In this document: in pieces, positions 33,453-42,547 of the stretch
Layout of the letters: each line of letters starts with the position of its first letter
Numbering within the stretch: the first letter of the stretch is position 1
Origin: Gemmatimonadaceae bacterium
GTDB lineage: Bacteria; Gemmatimonadota; Gemmatimonadetes; Gemmatimonadales; Gemmatimonadaceae
NCBI GenBank assembly: GCA_035606695.1
Contig: DATNEW010000050.1
Coordinates: forward strand, 62,001 to 126,000
Reading direction: 5' to 3'
DNA length: 64,000 nucleotides
Notes under the pieces: model-generated
Seen by the model: the letters and a program-made list of their open reading frames with translations, nothing else
Told to the model about the DNA's origin: nothing
Databases searched by the model: none
Translations under genes and position numbers: made by a program

Positions 33453-35372
33453 ATGAGCGAAAGTCGACGCCCACCTCGTCGCGGACGTGGTCGACGTCCG
33501 TCCAATCAGTCCAACGCCGAGACGGGCGACAATCCGTATCGCGAGGACGGCGAAGGCGGTGGCGGACCACCTGCCGATTCCGGCGGTGTGAGCACCGAAA
33601 CAGCATCCAGTCGCGATCGCGGCGGTAGTGCCGACGCACCGAGCGAGTCGAGCGAGTCGAGCGAGTCGAGTGAGCCGAAGGAAGCTCGGGAACCGCGCGA
33701 ACCGCGCGGAGGCCGCCGACCGAAAGAGCCACGCCAACCGCGCGCACCGCGCGGTGAGCGCGCCGCGAGCGAGGAAACGTTCAGCGGCGAACGCCCCGAC
33801 CGTAGCGGCGAACCTGCCGATCGTAGTGAGCGTAGCGACGCCGCGGCGGATAGCGGCGGACAAACAACTACGGGACCGAGTGGTCCGAGCAGCGGCGGCG
33901 GATACTCTTCCGACAACGCGCCATCCGTCACAAGCGGCGGCGGCGGAAGCGGTGGGAGTGGCGCCGGCGGCGGATCGCAACAGAGCGACACCAGCGGCGG
34001 CGGCGGCTACCGCGAAAGAAATCAGCAAGGCGGATACGATCGCCACAATCAACACCGCGATCGCGACGGCAGCTTCAACGATCGCCGCAACGGACGCCGA
34101 CATCGCCGCGGGCGCGGACGTGGTCCGCGTCGCGACGGGCGTGATGGCGGCGACCGCAATCAAGGTGGCGAGCGCAGTCAGGGCGGCGAGCGCAATCAAG
34201 GCGGTGAGCGCAACCAGGGCGGCGGACAGCCGCAGCAACCCATTCAACTCACGGCCACCGGCGAAACGCGCGGTTGGTTCGACTCCGCACGCGACGCAGG
34301 CTTCATCCGGCGGTCCGGCAACAGCTATCTCGCCGAAGCGGGCGACGCGTACGTTCCGCCGCACGTCGTGCGACAGTTCTCGCTGCGCAAAGCGGATCTC
34401 ATCGACGCGACGATCGGTGTCGATCAACGCGGCCGTCCAACGGTCGTCGAGATTCGCACCATCAACGACGCCGATCCGCAGGCCGCCGCGAAGCGCCCGG
34501 ACTTCAATTCGCTTCCCGCGTCGTATCCCGAGCGGAAGTTGTTCCTCGAAACGGGACGGCCCGCCAAGGGCGGACCGGAGCTCACCCGGCGCGCGGTGGA
34601 TCTCATCGCGCCGATCGGCTACGGTCAGCGGGCGCTGATCGTCGCACCGGCACGCGCCGGCAAGACGACGCTGCTTCACGCGATCACGGAAGGCGTCGCG
34701 CTGAACCACTCGAACGCGGCGCTCCTCATTCTGCTCGTGGACGAACGTCCGGAGGAAGTGAGCGAAGCAATCTCCTGGGGCGTCGGCGAAGTCGTGTCGT
34801 CGAGCTTCGATCAACCGGCGGCGCGTCACGTCGAAGTCACCGAGATGGTGCTCAATCGCGCGCACCGACTCGTCGAGAGCGGGAAGGACGTCGTCATCGT
34901 GCTCGATTCACTCACGCGCATGGCGCGCGCGCACAACACGGCGGAACGCGGCACGGGTCGCACGCTCTCGGGTGGTCTCGACGCCACGGCGATGGCGAAG
35001 CCCAAGGCCTTTTTCGGATCGGCGCGCTCCATTCCGCAGTCGTCGGGCGGCGGATCGCTGACGATCATCGCGACGGCGCTCGTCGAAACCGGCTCGCGCA
35101 TGGACGACGTGATCTTCGAGGAGTTCAAGGGCACGGGCAACTGTGAGATCAAGCTCGATCGTGGACTCGCCGAGAAGCGCATCTATCCGGCGATCGACAT
35201 TGGGACGAGCGGCACGCGCCGCGAGGAGAAGCTCTTCCGGCCGGACCAGATCGACAGCGTGTATACGCTGCGGCGGGGGCTGGCGCAGATGCCGCCGCAG
35301 GCCGCGATGGAGTGGTTGATCAAGCGGATTGCGGCGACGCCAAGCAACGATCAGTTGCTGGCCGGGCTGTAG
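33453..35372 (+). CDS. rho: Transcription termination factor Rho with long low-complexity N-terminus
   Basis: A 639-residue Rho, against ~420 in E. coli. Residues 1-265 are a Ser/Glu-, Gly- and Arg-rich, probably disordered extension with SES and NQGGER repeats. The core starts near 270 with the OB-fold RNA-binding site, then Walker A PARAGKTTLL (~398-407), Walker B with VIVLDSLTRMAR (~480-490) and the Q/R-loop region. The hexameric helicase releases RNA polymerase. The canonical N-terminal helix bundle is not recognisable. The basic Arg/Gly tail could bind RNA or promote condensation, as proposed for other high-GC Rho proteins. Confidence 0.95.
   Translation: MSESRRPPRRGRGRRPSNQSNAETGDNPYREDGEGGGGPPADSGGVSTETASSRDRGGSADAPSESSESSESSEPKEAREPREPRGGRRPKEPRQPRAPRGERAASEETFSGERPDRSGEPADRSERSDAAADSGGQTTTGPSGPSSGGGYSSDNAPSVTSGGGGSGGSGAGGGSQQSDTSGGGGYRERNQQGGYDRHNQHRDRDGSFNDRRNGRRHRRGRGRGPRRDGRDGGDRNQGGERSQGGERNQGGERNQGGGQPQQPIQLTATGETRGWFDSARDAGFIRRSGNSYLAEAGDAYVPPHVVRQFSLRKADLIDATIGVDQRGRPTVVEIRTINDADPQAAAKRPDFNSLPASYPERKLFLETGRPAKGGPELTRRAVDLIAPIGYGQRALIVAPARAGKTTLLHAITEGVALNHSNAALLILLVDERPEEVSEAISWGVGEVVSSSFDQPAARHVEVTEMVLNRAHRLVESGKDVVIVLDSLTRMARAHNTAERGTGRTLSGGLDATAMAKPKAFFGSARSIPQSSGGGSLTIIATALVETGSRMDDVIFEEFKGTGNCEIKLDRGLAEKRIYPAIDIGTSGTRREEKLFRPDQIDSVYTLRRGLAQMPPQAAMEWLIKRIAATPSNDQLLAGL
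33641..33667. repeat. 9-bp tandem repeat in rho
   Basis: Three exact copies of GAGCGAGTC, encoding part of a Ser-Glu-Ser run in the disordered N-terminus of Rho. A degenerate fourth follows. Change in copy number would stay in frame. Confidence 0.7.
34155..34226. repeat. 18-bp tandem repeat in rho
   Basis: Four imperfect 18-bp units beginning CGCAATCAAGGTGGCGAG, encoding four hexapeptide units of the RNQGGE type just before the RNA-binding domain of Rho. Confidence 0.75.
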
Positions 35373-35383
35373 TCGCGGCGGCA

Positions 35384-35523
35384 GTGAGGCCCGCGCGCTT
35401 TGCGCGCGGGTGGTGTGGGCGGCGGCGCCTAGGGCCGCCAGGGTGGGGCCGGCGCTTGGCGCCGTAGGCGCGGCCCAACCATCGCGAAGCGGCCCAACCA
35501 TCGCGAAGCAGGCGGCCTAACCG
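35384..35523. repeat. Intergenic multi-hairpin repeat element, copy 1
   Basis: Three successive units, each beginning GTGNGG and containing its own hairpin: CCCGCGCGC/GCGCGCGGG, then GGCGGC-type/GCCGCC arms, then GGCGC/GCGCC. The element ends with two exact 19-bp copies (35471-35489 and 35490-35508) of CGGCCCAACCATCGCGAAG, then CGGCCTAACC. It fills the space between rho and the BamA-like gene, and may stop rho transcription. A related copy is at 42459. Confidence 0.7.
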
Positions 35524-35573
35524 GCCACAACAATACGCCTTCGGGTCTATAGCTTGCTCTACAGTTGGCCGTC

Positions 35574-37805
35574 ATGCGCCACGCCCTCATATGCGTGTTC
35601 TTGACGGTTGCCGTGTTCTCACCGACAGCCGCCGCTCAGAACACGCGTAATCAACAACGCGAAGCGCCTGAAGTCCGGAAGCTCACGTTCACCGGCGTCA
35701 AACACGCCGATCTGAACGACCTCCAGAAGAGTCTTTCGACACAGGCGTCCAAGTGCAGGAGCTTGTTGCTCCTGCCCTTCTGTCTGTTCAGCCACTCGCC
35801 GACGCTCGAGGACAAGCACTACTTCGACGAGAACGAATTCCGTCGCGACGTCACGCGCATTCGGCTCTACTACTGGAAAATCGGCTATCGCGACGCGACG
35901 GTCGACACGACCGTCGAGAAGACGGCACGGCGTCAGGTGCACGTCGCGTTCAAGATCACGGAAGGACCGCCGACCCTCATTCGCAAGATCGCCATCACGT
36001 ACGACACGGCGCTCATTCCGACCAAGATTCGGAACCGGCTCACGACGTTGCACGCGAAGGACCCGCTGAATCTCCTGCAGCTCGATTCCATGCGCGTGAT
36101 GTTCCAGAACGAGCTCTGGGACCAGGGCTACGGCGACGCGGTCGTCGACACGACGGTCAGCGTCGACACGGCGCGTCGGCTGGCCGACGTCCGGCTCACG
36201 CTGATCGAGAACCATCGCACGACGGTGGGCCGGGTGACGATATCGGGCATCAAGCGGATCAACGCGAAGACGGTGCTCAATTCACTGACCTTCGGCACCG
36301 GTGATCTGTACCGGCAGACGGACATTCTCGAGAGCCAGCGCAATCTGTACGAGTCGAACCTGTTCCAGCTGGCGGCGATCGACGTGCCCGTGCAGTACGA
36401 CAGCGTGAAGAACATCAACATCGACGTCACCGAAGCGCCGCTGCACGAGGCGCGCGTCGGACCCGGCATCAGCAGCCTCGACTTCCTGCAGGTTGAGGGA
36501 CACTACACGGCGTACAATCTGTTCGGCGGCGCGCGGCGGCTCGACATCGACGGCACCGTCGGCAATCTGCTCGCGAGCTCGCTCCAGGGTCGCGGATTGT
36601 TCCGCGACGTGCAAGCCGACGTGCCGTTCGGCGCGAGCGCGTCACCGTTCCTTCAGGCCACGTACAACGCGAGCATCGACTTCAAGCAGCCGGCGTTTCT
36701 CCAGCGGCCGGCGGATCAAGCGGGCTTCGGCACGTTCGCGCACCGCACGATCAACCCGGGCGTGTTCATCGATCAGGGATACGGCGGCCAGGCGACGTTC
36801 ACGCACATCGTTCGCCTGCGCGCGCCGGTGAGCGTCAACTACCGCTTCGAGCTCAATCGGGTCGAAGCGAGCGACGTGTATTTCTGTTTCAACTTCGGCG
36901 TGTGCGACGGAACGACGATCAGCACGCTACGCTCGCACCAGTCGCTCTCGCCGTTGACGCTCACCGGGTTCATCGACCGCTCCGACGTTCCGTTCTCGCC
37001 AACCAAGGGGTACGTGCTCCGGCTCGATTTCGAGAACGCGTCGGCGCTCACGTTCTCCGACTATCGCTACAACCGCGCGTTCATGGACGGCGCGTTCTAC
37101 ACGCATCGCAGCGGGTCGAAGTCCGTGTTCAGCGGCCATCTTCGCCTGGGCTGGGTGCGCCCACTCGGTACCGGACCGGACGCGGGCATTTTGCACCCGC
37201 GCAAACGCTTCTACGCGGGCGGCGCGAACTCCGTGCGTGGATTCGCCGAGAGCCAGTTGGGCCCGCGCATTTTGACGGTCGACGATTCGACGTTGGTGAA
37301 AAGCGCGACCAGCATCAACGGTGGGCGCTGTGCGGCCACACTCGCGGGCGTGAAGTTCTGCGATCCGAACACGCCCGCTCTCTCCAACGGCGACTTCATT
37401 CCGCAACCACTCGGCGGCACGTCGCTGGTCGAAGGCAGTCTCGAGTACCGCATGCCGCTTCCGCTCGGGCAATCGCTGCGGCATCTCGTGGGCGCGGTGT
37501 TCGTCGACGGCGGCATCGTCGGCAGCGCGCCGGTGGCGGGACTGCAGACGGTCAGCAATTTCATCCATGGCACGGGCGCGATCACGCCCGGATTCGGCGT
37601 GCGGTACGCGTCGCCCGTCGGTCCGATTCGCGTCGACATCGGCATCAACCCGAATCGTGTCGAGAAACTTGGCGTCGTGACGGCGGTGCGCGACAGCACC
37701 GGCAAGCAAGTGATCGTGCCGCTCGCCGTCAGCCGCTCGTTCGCGAACGGCAAGACCTTTCTCAACCACCTGACGCTGCACTTCTCGATCGGAGAAGCGT
37801 ACTAG
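35574..37805 (+). CDS. BamA/TamA-family (Omp85) outer-membrane assembly protein
   Basis: A 743-residue protein with a signal peptide ending in TAAAQ. Residues ~30-290 contain three POTRA-like domains (for example RKLTFTGVKHADLNDLQKSL and GRVTISGIKRINAKTVLNSL). The rest is a 16-strand barrel with the family VRGF motif (GGANSVRGFAESQLGPR). It inserts barrel proteins in the outer membrane, or works as TamA with a TamB partner. The first POTRA has an insertion with two cysteines around CRSLLLLPFC. The stop TAG shares its last base with the GTG of the TamB-like gene. Confidence 0.88.
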   Translation: MRHALICVFLTVAVFSPTAAAQNTRNQQREAPEVRKLTFTGVKHADLNDLQKSLSTQASKCRSLLLLPFCLFSHSPTLEDKHYFDENEFRRDVTRIRLYYWKIGYRDATVDTTVEKTARRQVHVAFKITEGPPTLIRKIAITYDTALIPTKIRNRLTTLHAKDPLNLLQLDSMRVMFQNELWDQGYGDAVVDTTVSVDTARRLADVRLTLIENHRTTVGRVTISGIKRINAKTVLNSLTFGTGDLYRQTDILESQRNLYESNLFQLAAIDVPVQYDSVKNINIDVTEAPLHEARVGPGISSLDFLQVEGHYTAYNLFGGARRLDIDGTVGNLLASSLQGRGLFRDVQADVPFGASASPFLQATYNASIDFKQPAFLQRPADQAGFGTFAHRTINPGVFIDQGYGGQATFTHIVRLRAPVSVNYRFELNRVEASDVYFCFNFGVCDGTTISTLRSHQSLSPLTLTGFIDRSDVPFSPTKGYVLRLDFENASALTFSDYRYNRAFMDGAFYTHRSGSKSVFSGHLRLGWVRPLGTGPDAGILHPRKRFYAGGANSVRGFAESQLGPRILTVDDSTLVKSATSINGGRCAATLAGVKFCDPNTPALSNGDFIPQPLGGTSLVEGSLEYRMPLPLGQSLRHLVGAVFVDGGIVGSAPVAGLQTVSNFIHGTGAITPGFGVRYASPVGPIRVDIGINPNRVEKLGVVTAVRDSTGKQVIVPLAVSRSFANGKTFLNHLTLHFSIGEAY

Positions 37806-40800
37806 TGGCGGCGTGGCGCGAAGGCGAGGGGCGTCGAGCGCTGGGCGACGGGCGAGACACCATCACGGTCGTACCGCCCGACGAGAAGCTCCACTGGGGA
37901 CGCGGCATTCTCGTGGGGCTGTCGATGATCGTCGGGCTCATCCTGCTGGCGATCATCGCGGTGCTGGTGCTCACCGGCACGGACTGGGGGCGCGAGCGCG
38001 TGCGGCGGTTCGCGGTGAACACGCTCAACGGGACGATGCACGGGCACGTCACGATCGGTCGGCTCTCCGGTAACCTGCTTACTGGAATGACCATCCACGA
38101 CCTCGCGATCACGGACAGCAGCGGCAAGCCGTTCGTGGCGGTCGAATCGTTCAAGGGCGACTACTCGATCATGGGTTTGCTGCGGAAGCACATCTGGATC
38201 GACGATGCCGTGCTCGTGAAGCCGCTGATCGTCCTCGACCGTCCGCCCGGCGGCACATGGAACTGGCAGCGGATCTTTCCACGCGACACGACGCCCAAGC
38301 CCGCGAGCCAACAAACCGGATGGTTCGATTGGCTGCGGTTCACCAATGCGTCCGTCGTCAACGGACAACTCATCGTTCGCTCGGAGTGGAAGCCGGGCGA
38401 AGGACTGAAGACACAGGCGGCGCGCGACAGCGCCATTCGCGTCGCCCTGGGCGGCGGTTCGCGGTTGATGATCTCGCGGGTCCCCGGCGGATTTCAAAAG
38501 ACCGTGCAGCTCGACTCGGTTACGGGGACCTTTCCGCTGCTGCGCCTTGCCGAGCCCGGTCGCAAGGATCGGTTGCTCGAAGTGTCGTCGCTGCGGATGG
38601 ATGCGTTTCCCTTCCGCGCGCCCGGCGCGCTCGTGCGGGATCTCAAGGGGACGTTCCCCTTCAACAACGATTCGATCTGGTGGAAGGGCGCGTACGTCGC
38701 GCTGCCGCAGTCGCGCGCCAACGGCGACGGGCGCTACGCGTTCAGCTCCGGCGACATCACGCTCAAGGTGCACAGCGATCCGGCGAACTTCGCCGACATG
38801 CGCTGGGTGTATCCTCGGCTGCCCGACGGGCACGGCAAGCTCGATCTCGACATGTCGTGGAAGGGGTCGGTGCAGACATATGTGTTTCATAATGCCGATA
38901 TCGTAATGGGCGCAGCCAGGGCCGACGGTTCGTTCGGCATCACGCTCGCCGACACGATCTCGATTCACGATACGAATCTCCGCTTCTCGGGCCTCAGCAC
39001 GAAAACGCTCGAGCAGCTCATTCCGCACTTCAGGTCGCCGCGCCGCGGGGTGTTCGCGGGGCGTGCGACCGTGCAGGGCGGACGGCATGCATTGGCCGTC
39101 AACGGCGACGTGCGCTTCGACGACACCCAAGCAGGTGCGAGCCGAGTGACGGGAGTGGGCGAGATCGGCTTCCTCGACAACGGCGGCGTGCGCGCGCGCG
39201 ATCTCAAGGTCGAGATGCTTCCGCTGCAGGTGGACATGGCGCGCACGTGGGATCCGACGCTGCCGATCGGCGGCATTCTCACCGGCTCGGCGACGGTGAA
39301 CGGCTCGACCAAGACCGAGTTCGCGGCGACGATGAATCTCGATCTGCGCGACCGCGGTACGCAGTCGGCGGTGGCGGGCAAGGCGACGATGCGCCTGTCG
39401 GGCGGCAAGGCGTTCGACGTCGACGTGACCGCGCGGCCCGTGTCGCTCGTCGAGGTGGGCCGCTTTTTTCCCGCCGCGGGATTGCAGGGAAGCGCAACCG
39501 GGCCGATTCGTCTCACGGGAACGCTGTCGAATTTGCGATTGCAAACCGCGCTTCGTCTGCCCGACGGTGGTCACTTCGATGCGCGTGGCGCGCTCGATCT
39601 CGCAAGCAAAGAGAAAGGCTACGACCTCACGGCGAACCTGTTCACCATCAATCTCCGCACCGTCGATACAAAAGCGCCGATCACGTCGCTCACGGCGCAC
39701 GCCGTGGTGCGCGGCCGAGGAACGAGCTTGCCGACGATGCGTACCGCGCTCGCCGCCGATCTCTCCACCTCGCGCTGGGACAGCATCGCGGTCGACACGG
39801 TGTCGATTCGCGCGAGCGTCGCCGACGGACTCGCGAACATTCAGAAGCTCTACGCCCTTGGCGCTCACACCACGGCGAACGTGTCGGGCACGTTTGGTCT
39901 CGTGCGCGGCCGCAGCGGGGAGCTCACCTACAACGTCGCCGTCGATTCACTCGGCGCATTCAATCGGTGGCTTCCGAAGACGCCGGGTTCGACCGCGCCC
40001 GTGCAGCCGAGGCCGGGGGTTGTCGCGCGGGCGGTGCGCCGTGCGAAGGCGGATTCGGCGCGCATCGATCGCGCGACGGAAATGGAACGCCTGATCAACG
40101 GGCGGCCGGGCCCGAAGCTCGTCGTCAATGTGCCGCAGGCCGTGCCCGCGGATACGATGACCGGCAAGGTGTATGCGGCCGGCAAGATGCGCGGCAACAT
40201 CTACGATTTCGATCTGAATGGCCGTGCGGGTGGCGAGAACATCGTGTTCCGCGGCAATTCGATTCGGCAGTTCGCGAGCGAGTACGTGTGGACGAACGCT
40301 CGCTCTCCGCAATCGAAACTTGCGGTGGGACTCGACGCGGGCGGCGTGAGCGCGATGGGCTTTGCGTTCGACACCGTGAACGCGCGCGTCACGTATGCGA
40401 CGCCGGGCGGTCACGTGGAGCTCGTGGTGCGGCAAGGCGACAATCGCGAGTACGGCGCGCGCGGCGACTACGCGCTGTATCCCGATCGCCGAGAGCTGCA
40501 GCTTGCCAACATGACGTTCCGGTTCGATACGGCGTACTGGTCGATGCCGCATCCGTCGACCGTCGTGTGGGGCGGACCGGGCATTCGCGTCGAACACTTC
40601 GAACTGCGCGACCGCGGCAACGGGCGTCTCTACGCGAACGGATTGCTGCCGACGAATGGCGTCGCCGACTTCACGCTCGACGTCGATCAGTTCCCTGTCG
40701 CGAACATCTCCGACATTCTCCAGTCGGATCTTCAGATCACCGGCGTGCTGATGTTGCATGGGTCGATGACGGGAACGATGACGAACCCCGCGTTCCGCGG

Positions 40801-42451
40801 CGCGTTCGCGCTCGTGAGCGGCACGTACAACGGCACGGTGATGCCCGATCTCCGCGGCCGGTTCGGCTACGCGGACGAGCAGCTCGTCTCTCACATCGAT
40901 GCCTTACGCAACAGCAGCCAGCTGCTCGCGACGGCCGATGCGCGGCTGCCGATCAATCTCGCGCTGAGCGGCGTGACGGGTCCGCGCCTCTTACCCGAGC
41001 CGATGCAGGTCGACGTCGTCGCCGATAGTCTGCCGCTCGAGCTCGTGCCGCAATTCACCGATCTCGTGTCGAACGTGCATGGGCGGGCTTCGGGAAAATT
41101 CGCGATGCGCGGCACCTTGAGCCGTCCGACGCTCGTTGGCGCGGTCACGCTCGATCACGGAACGGTCACGCTCAATCAGACGGGCGCCACCATCAACAAC
41201 CTGGCGGGATCGATTCGCATGGCGAACGACACCGTCTACGTTGATTCGATCGCGGGAAACGCGAAGGGCAACGTTCGCGTGCGTGGCACGTTGGCGGTCG
41301 GTAACTGGCGCGAACCGTCGTTCAATCTGTATCTGGTCTCGAGCGGCGCGCAGTTGATGAACAACGACATGGCGAACATCGGCGTGGATGCGGGGCTCGC
41401 GTTGACGGGACCATTCAAGTCGCCGTATCTGAGCGGCGCCGTGACGATCGTTCAAGGTGTGGTGTACGCGCCGGAGCCGACGGGCCGGCACCTGATCGGC
41501 GCGGGCGACCCGGCGCTCTTCAACGTGCTCGACACCGCCATCACCGCGGATCGCGATCTCTTCCCGTCACCGTCGCCGCTCGTCGCGAATCTGCGCATGG
41601 ACGTGACGCTCGCGGTCGATCGCGACGTCTGGGTGCGCAACCGCGAAGCGAACGTCGAGGTGTACACCGACGAGCCGCTCATCATTCACGAGCTGGCGCA
41701 GTCGTTCGCGATCACCGGCATCGTGAGCACCGATCGCGGCGAGTACAATTTCCTGAGCAAGCGGTTCCAGATCACGCGCGGCTCGGCCATGTTCATCGGG
41801 AGTCCGGATCTCAATCCGACGCTGCAGGTCACGGGCGAGTATGCGGTGCAGCTCGCGTCGCGCGGCACGCTGGACATTCGCGTGCTGATCGGCGGCACGT
41901 TAAAGAAGCCGACGTTGTCGCTCGAGAGCGACGCACAGCCGCCGAAGACGCAGTCGGAGCTTCTCAGCCTGCTCGCGTTCGGGCAGTCGACGACGACGCT
42001 GCTGGCGTCGGGATCGTCGAGCGTGGCGGGTTCGGCGGCGACGATGGATTTGTTCGGTGTCGGCGCGCAAGTCGCGGTGCGCCGATTGGCCAGCGTGGCG
42101 CTTGGCGTGGCGGTGGATCAGGTGCAGGTACAGACAGGCCGCGCGCTCGGTCTCGACGTATTCAACATCACGCCGGCCGACGTGCCGGACATCTCGGGTC
42201 AGGGGATCGGCAATTTCCTGACGCAGACGAAGTTCGAGGCGGGCAAGTACGTCAACCCGCGCACGTTCGTGAGCGGGCAGGAATCTGCGGGACAGCTTGG
42301 TGTGGCGATCCAGCATCGGACGAATGGCGGCTGGACGTACAGCGCGAGCTTCGAGCCGCGGATCGTGTTGCTGGAACCGAAACTGAACGCCCCGCAGTGG
42401 AGAACGCAGCGGACGATTGGTGGCTTTATTATCCGAGAGTGGAAGTTTTAG
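37805..42451 (+). CDS. TamB/AsmA-like translocation and assembly protein
   Basis: A 1548-residue protein from GTG 37805. A short basic cytoplasmic start and one membrane anchor (LSMIVGLILLAIIAVLVLTG) are followed by a very long beta-rich periplasmic region and a C-terminal TamB domain (PKTQSELLSLLAFGQSTTTLL, late barrel-like strands). TamB proteins bridge inner and outer membrane, moving lipid or helping barrel proteins. A reading that starts at 36902 lies inside the BamA-like gene and is rejected. With the upstream Omp85 protein it forms a TamA-TamB-like pair. Confidence 0.85.
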   Translation: MAAWREGEGRRALGDGRDTITVVPPDEKLHWGRGILVGLSMIVGLILLAIIAVLVLTGTDWGRERVRRFAVNTLNGTMHGHVTIGRLSGNLLTGMTIHDLAITDSSGKPFVAVESFKGDYSIMGLLRKHIWIDDAVLVKPLIVLDRPPGGTWNWQRIFPRDTTPKPASQQTGWFDWLRFTNASVVNGQLIVRSEWKPGEGLKTQAARDSAIRVALGGGSRLMISRVPGGFQKTVQLDSVTGTFPLLRLAEPGRKDRLLEVSSLRMDAFPFRAPGALVRDLKGTFPFNNDSIWWKGAYVALPQSRANGDGRYAFSSGDITLKVHSDPANFADMRWVYPRLPDGHGKLDLDMSWKGSVQTYVFHNADIVMGAARADGSFGITLADTISIHDTNLRFSGLSTKTLEQLIPHFRSPRRGVFAGRATVQGGRHALAVNGDVRFDDTQAGASRVTGVGEIGFLDNGGVRARDLKVEMLPLQVDMARTWDPTLPIGGILTGSATVNGSTKTEFAATMNLDLRDRGTQSAVAGKATMRLSGGKAFDVDVTARPVSLVEVGRFFPAAGLQGSATGPIRLTGTLSNLRLQTALRLPDGGHFDARGALDLASKEKGYDLTANLFTINLRTVDTKAPITSLTAHAVVRGRGTSLPTMRTALAADLSTSRWDSIAVDTVSIRASVADGLANIQKLYALGAHTTANVSGTFGLVRGRSGELTYNVAVDSLGAFNRWLPKTPGSTAPVQPRPGVVARAVRRAKADSARIDRATEMERLINGRPGPKLVVNVPQAVPADTMTGKVYAAGKMRGNIYDFDLNGRAGGENIVFRGNSIRQFASEYVWTNARSPQSKLAVGLDAGGVSAMGFAFDTVNARVTYATPGGHVELVVRQGDNREYGARGDYALYPDRRELQLANMTFRFDTAYWSMPHPSTVVWGGPGIRVEHFELRDRGNGRLYANGLLPTNGVADFTLDVDQFPVANISDILQSDLQITGVLMLHGSMTGTMTNPAFRGAFALVSGTYNGTVMPDLRGRFGYADEQLVSHIDALRNSSQLLATADARLPINLALSGVTGPRLLPEPMQVDVVADSLPLELVPQFTDLVSNVHGRASGKFAMRGTLSRPTLVGAVTLDHGTVTLNQTGATINNLAGSIRMANDTVYVDSIAGNAKGNVRVRGTLAVGNWREPSFNLYLVSSGAQLMNNDMANIGVDAGLALTGPFKSPYLSGAVTIVQGVVYAPEPTGRHLIGAGDPALFNVLDTAITADRDLFPSPSPLVANLRMDVTLAVDRDVWVRNREANVEVYTDEPLIIHELAQSFAITGIVSTDRGEYNFLSKRFQITRGSAMFIGSPDLNPTLQVTGEYAVQLASRGTLDIRVLIGGTLKKPTLSLESDAQPPKTQSELLSLLAFGQSTTTLLASGSSSVAGSAATMDLFGVGAQVAVRRLASVALGVAVDQVQVQTGRALGLDVFNITPADVPDISGQGIGNFLTQTKFEAGKYVNPRTFVSGQESAGQLGVAIQHRTNGGWTYSASFEPRIVLLEPKLNAPQWRTQRTIGGFIIREWKF

Positions 42452-42458
42452 CTGCTTG

Positions 42459-42547
42459 GTGAGGCCCGCGGGCTTCGCCGCGGATGGTGAGGGCCGCGGC
42501 CTAAGGCCGCGAGTGTGAGGCCGGAGCTAGCGCGCGCGGGCCTAACC
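42459..42547. repeat. Intergenic multi-hairpin repeat element, copy 2
   Basis: Three units beginning GTGAGG: the first holds CCCGCGGGC, the second GCCGCGGCC with TAA and GGCCGCG, the third ends in GCGCGCGGGCCTAACCC. The order and start motif match the element at 35384. It lies 8 bp after the TamB-like stop, and its right edge covers the stop codon of the convergent M20 dipeptidase gene. Confidence 0.7.

Noticed and set aside
34155-34226. A CRISPR-like array in rho
   Set aside because: The 18-bp units are directly adjacent without spacers and encode a repeated peptide in frame.
32784-34865. A 693-residue minus-strand reading frame across rho
   Set aside because: It is antisense to the clearly real rho gene and to the intergenic leader. 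Its product is low-complexity Ala/Arg/Thr without any domain.
36902-37804. N-terminal extension of the TamB-like frame
   Set aside because: It lies in another frame within the BamA-like gene. The GTG at 37805 overlaps the upstream stop and precedes the membrane anchor.
37802-39868. A 688-residue minus-strand frame under the TamB-like gene
   Set aside because: It is a shadow of a high-GC gene, rich in Arg and His, without domain or start site.
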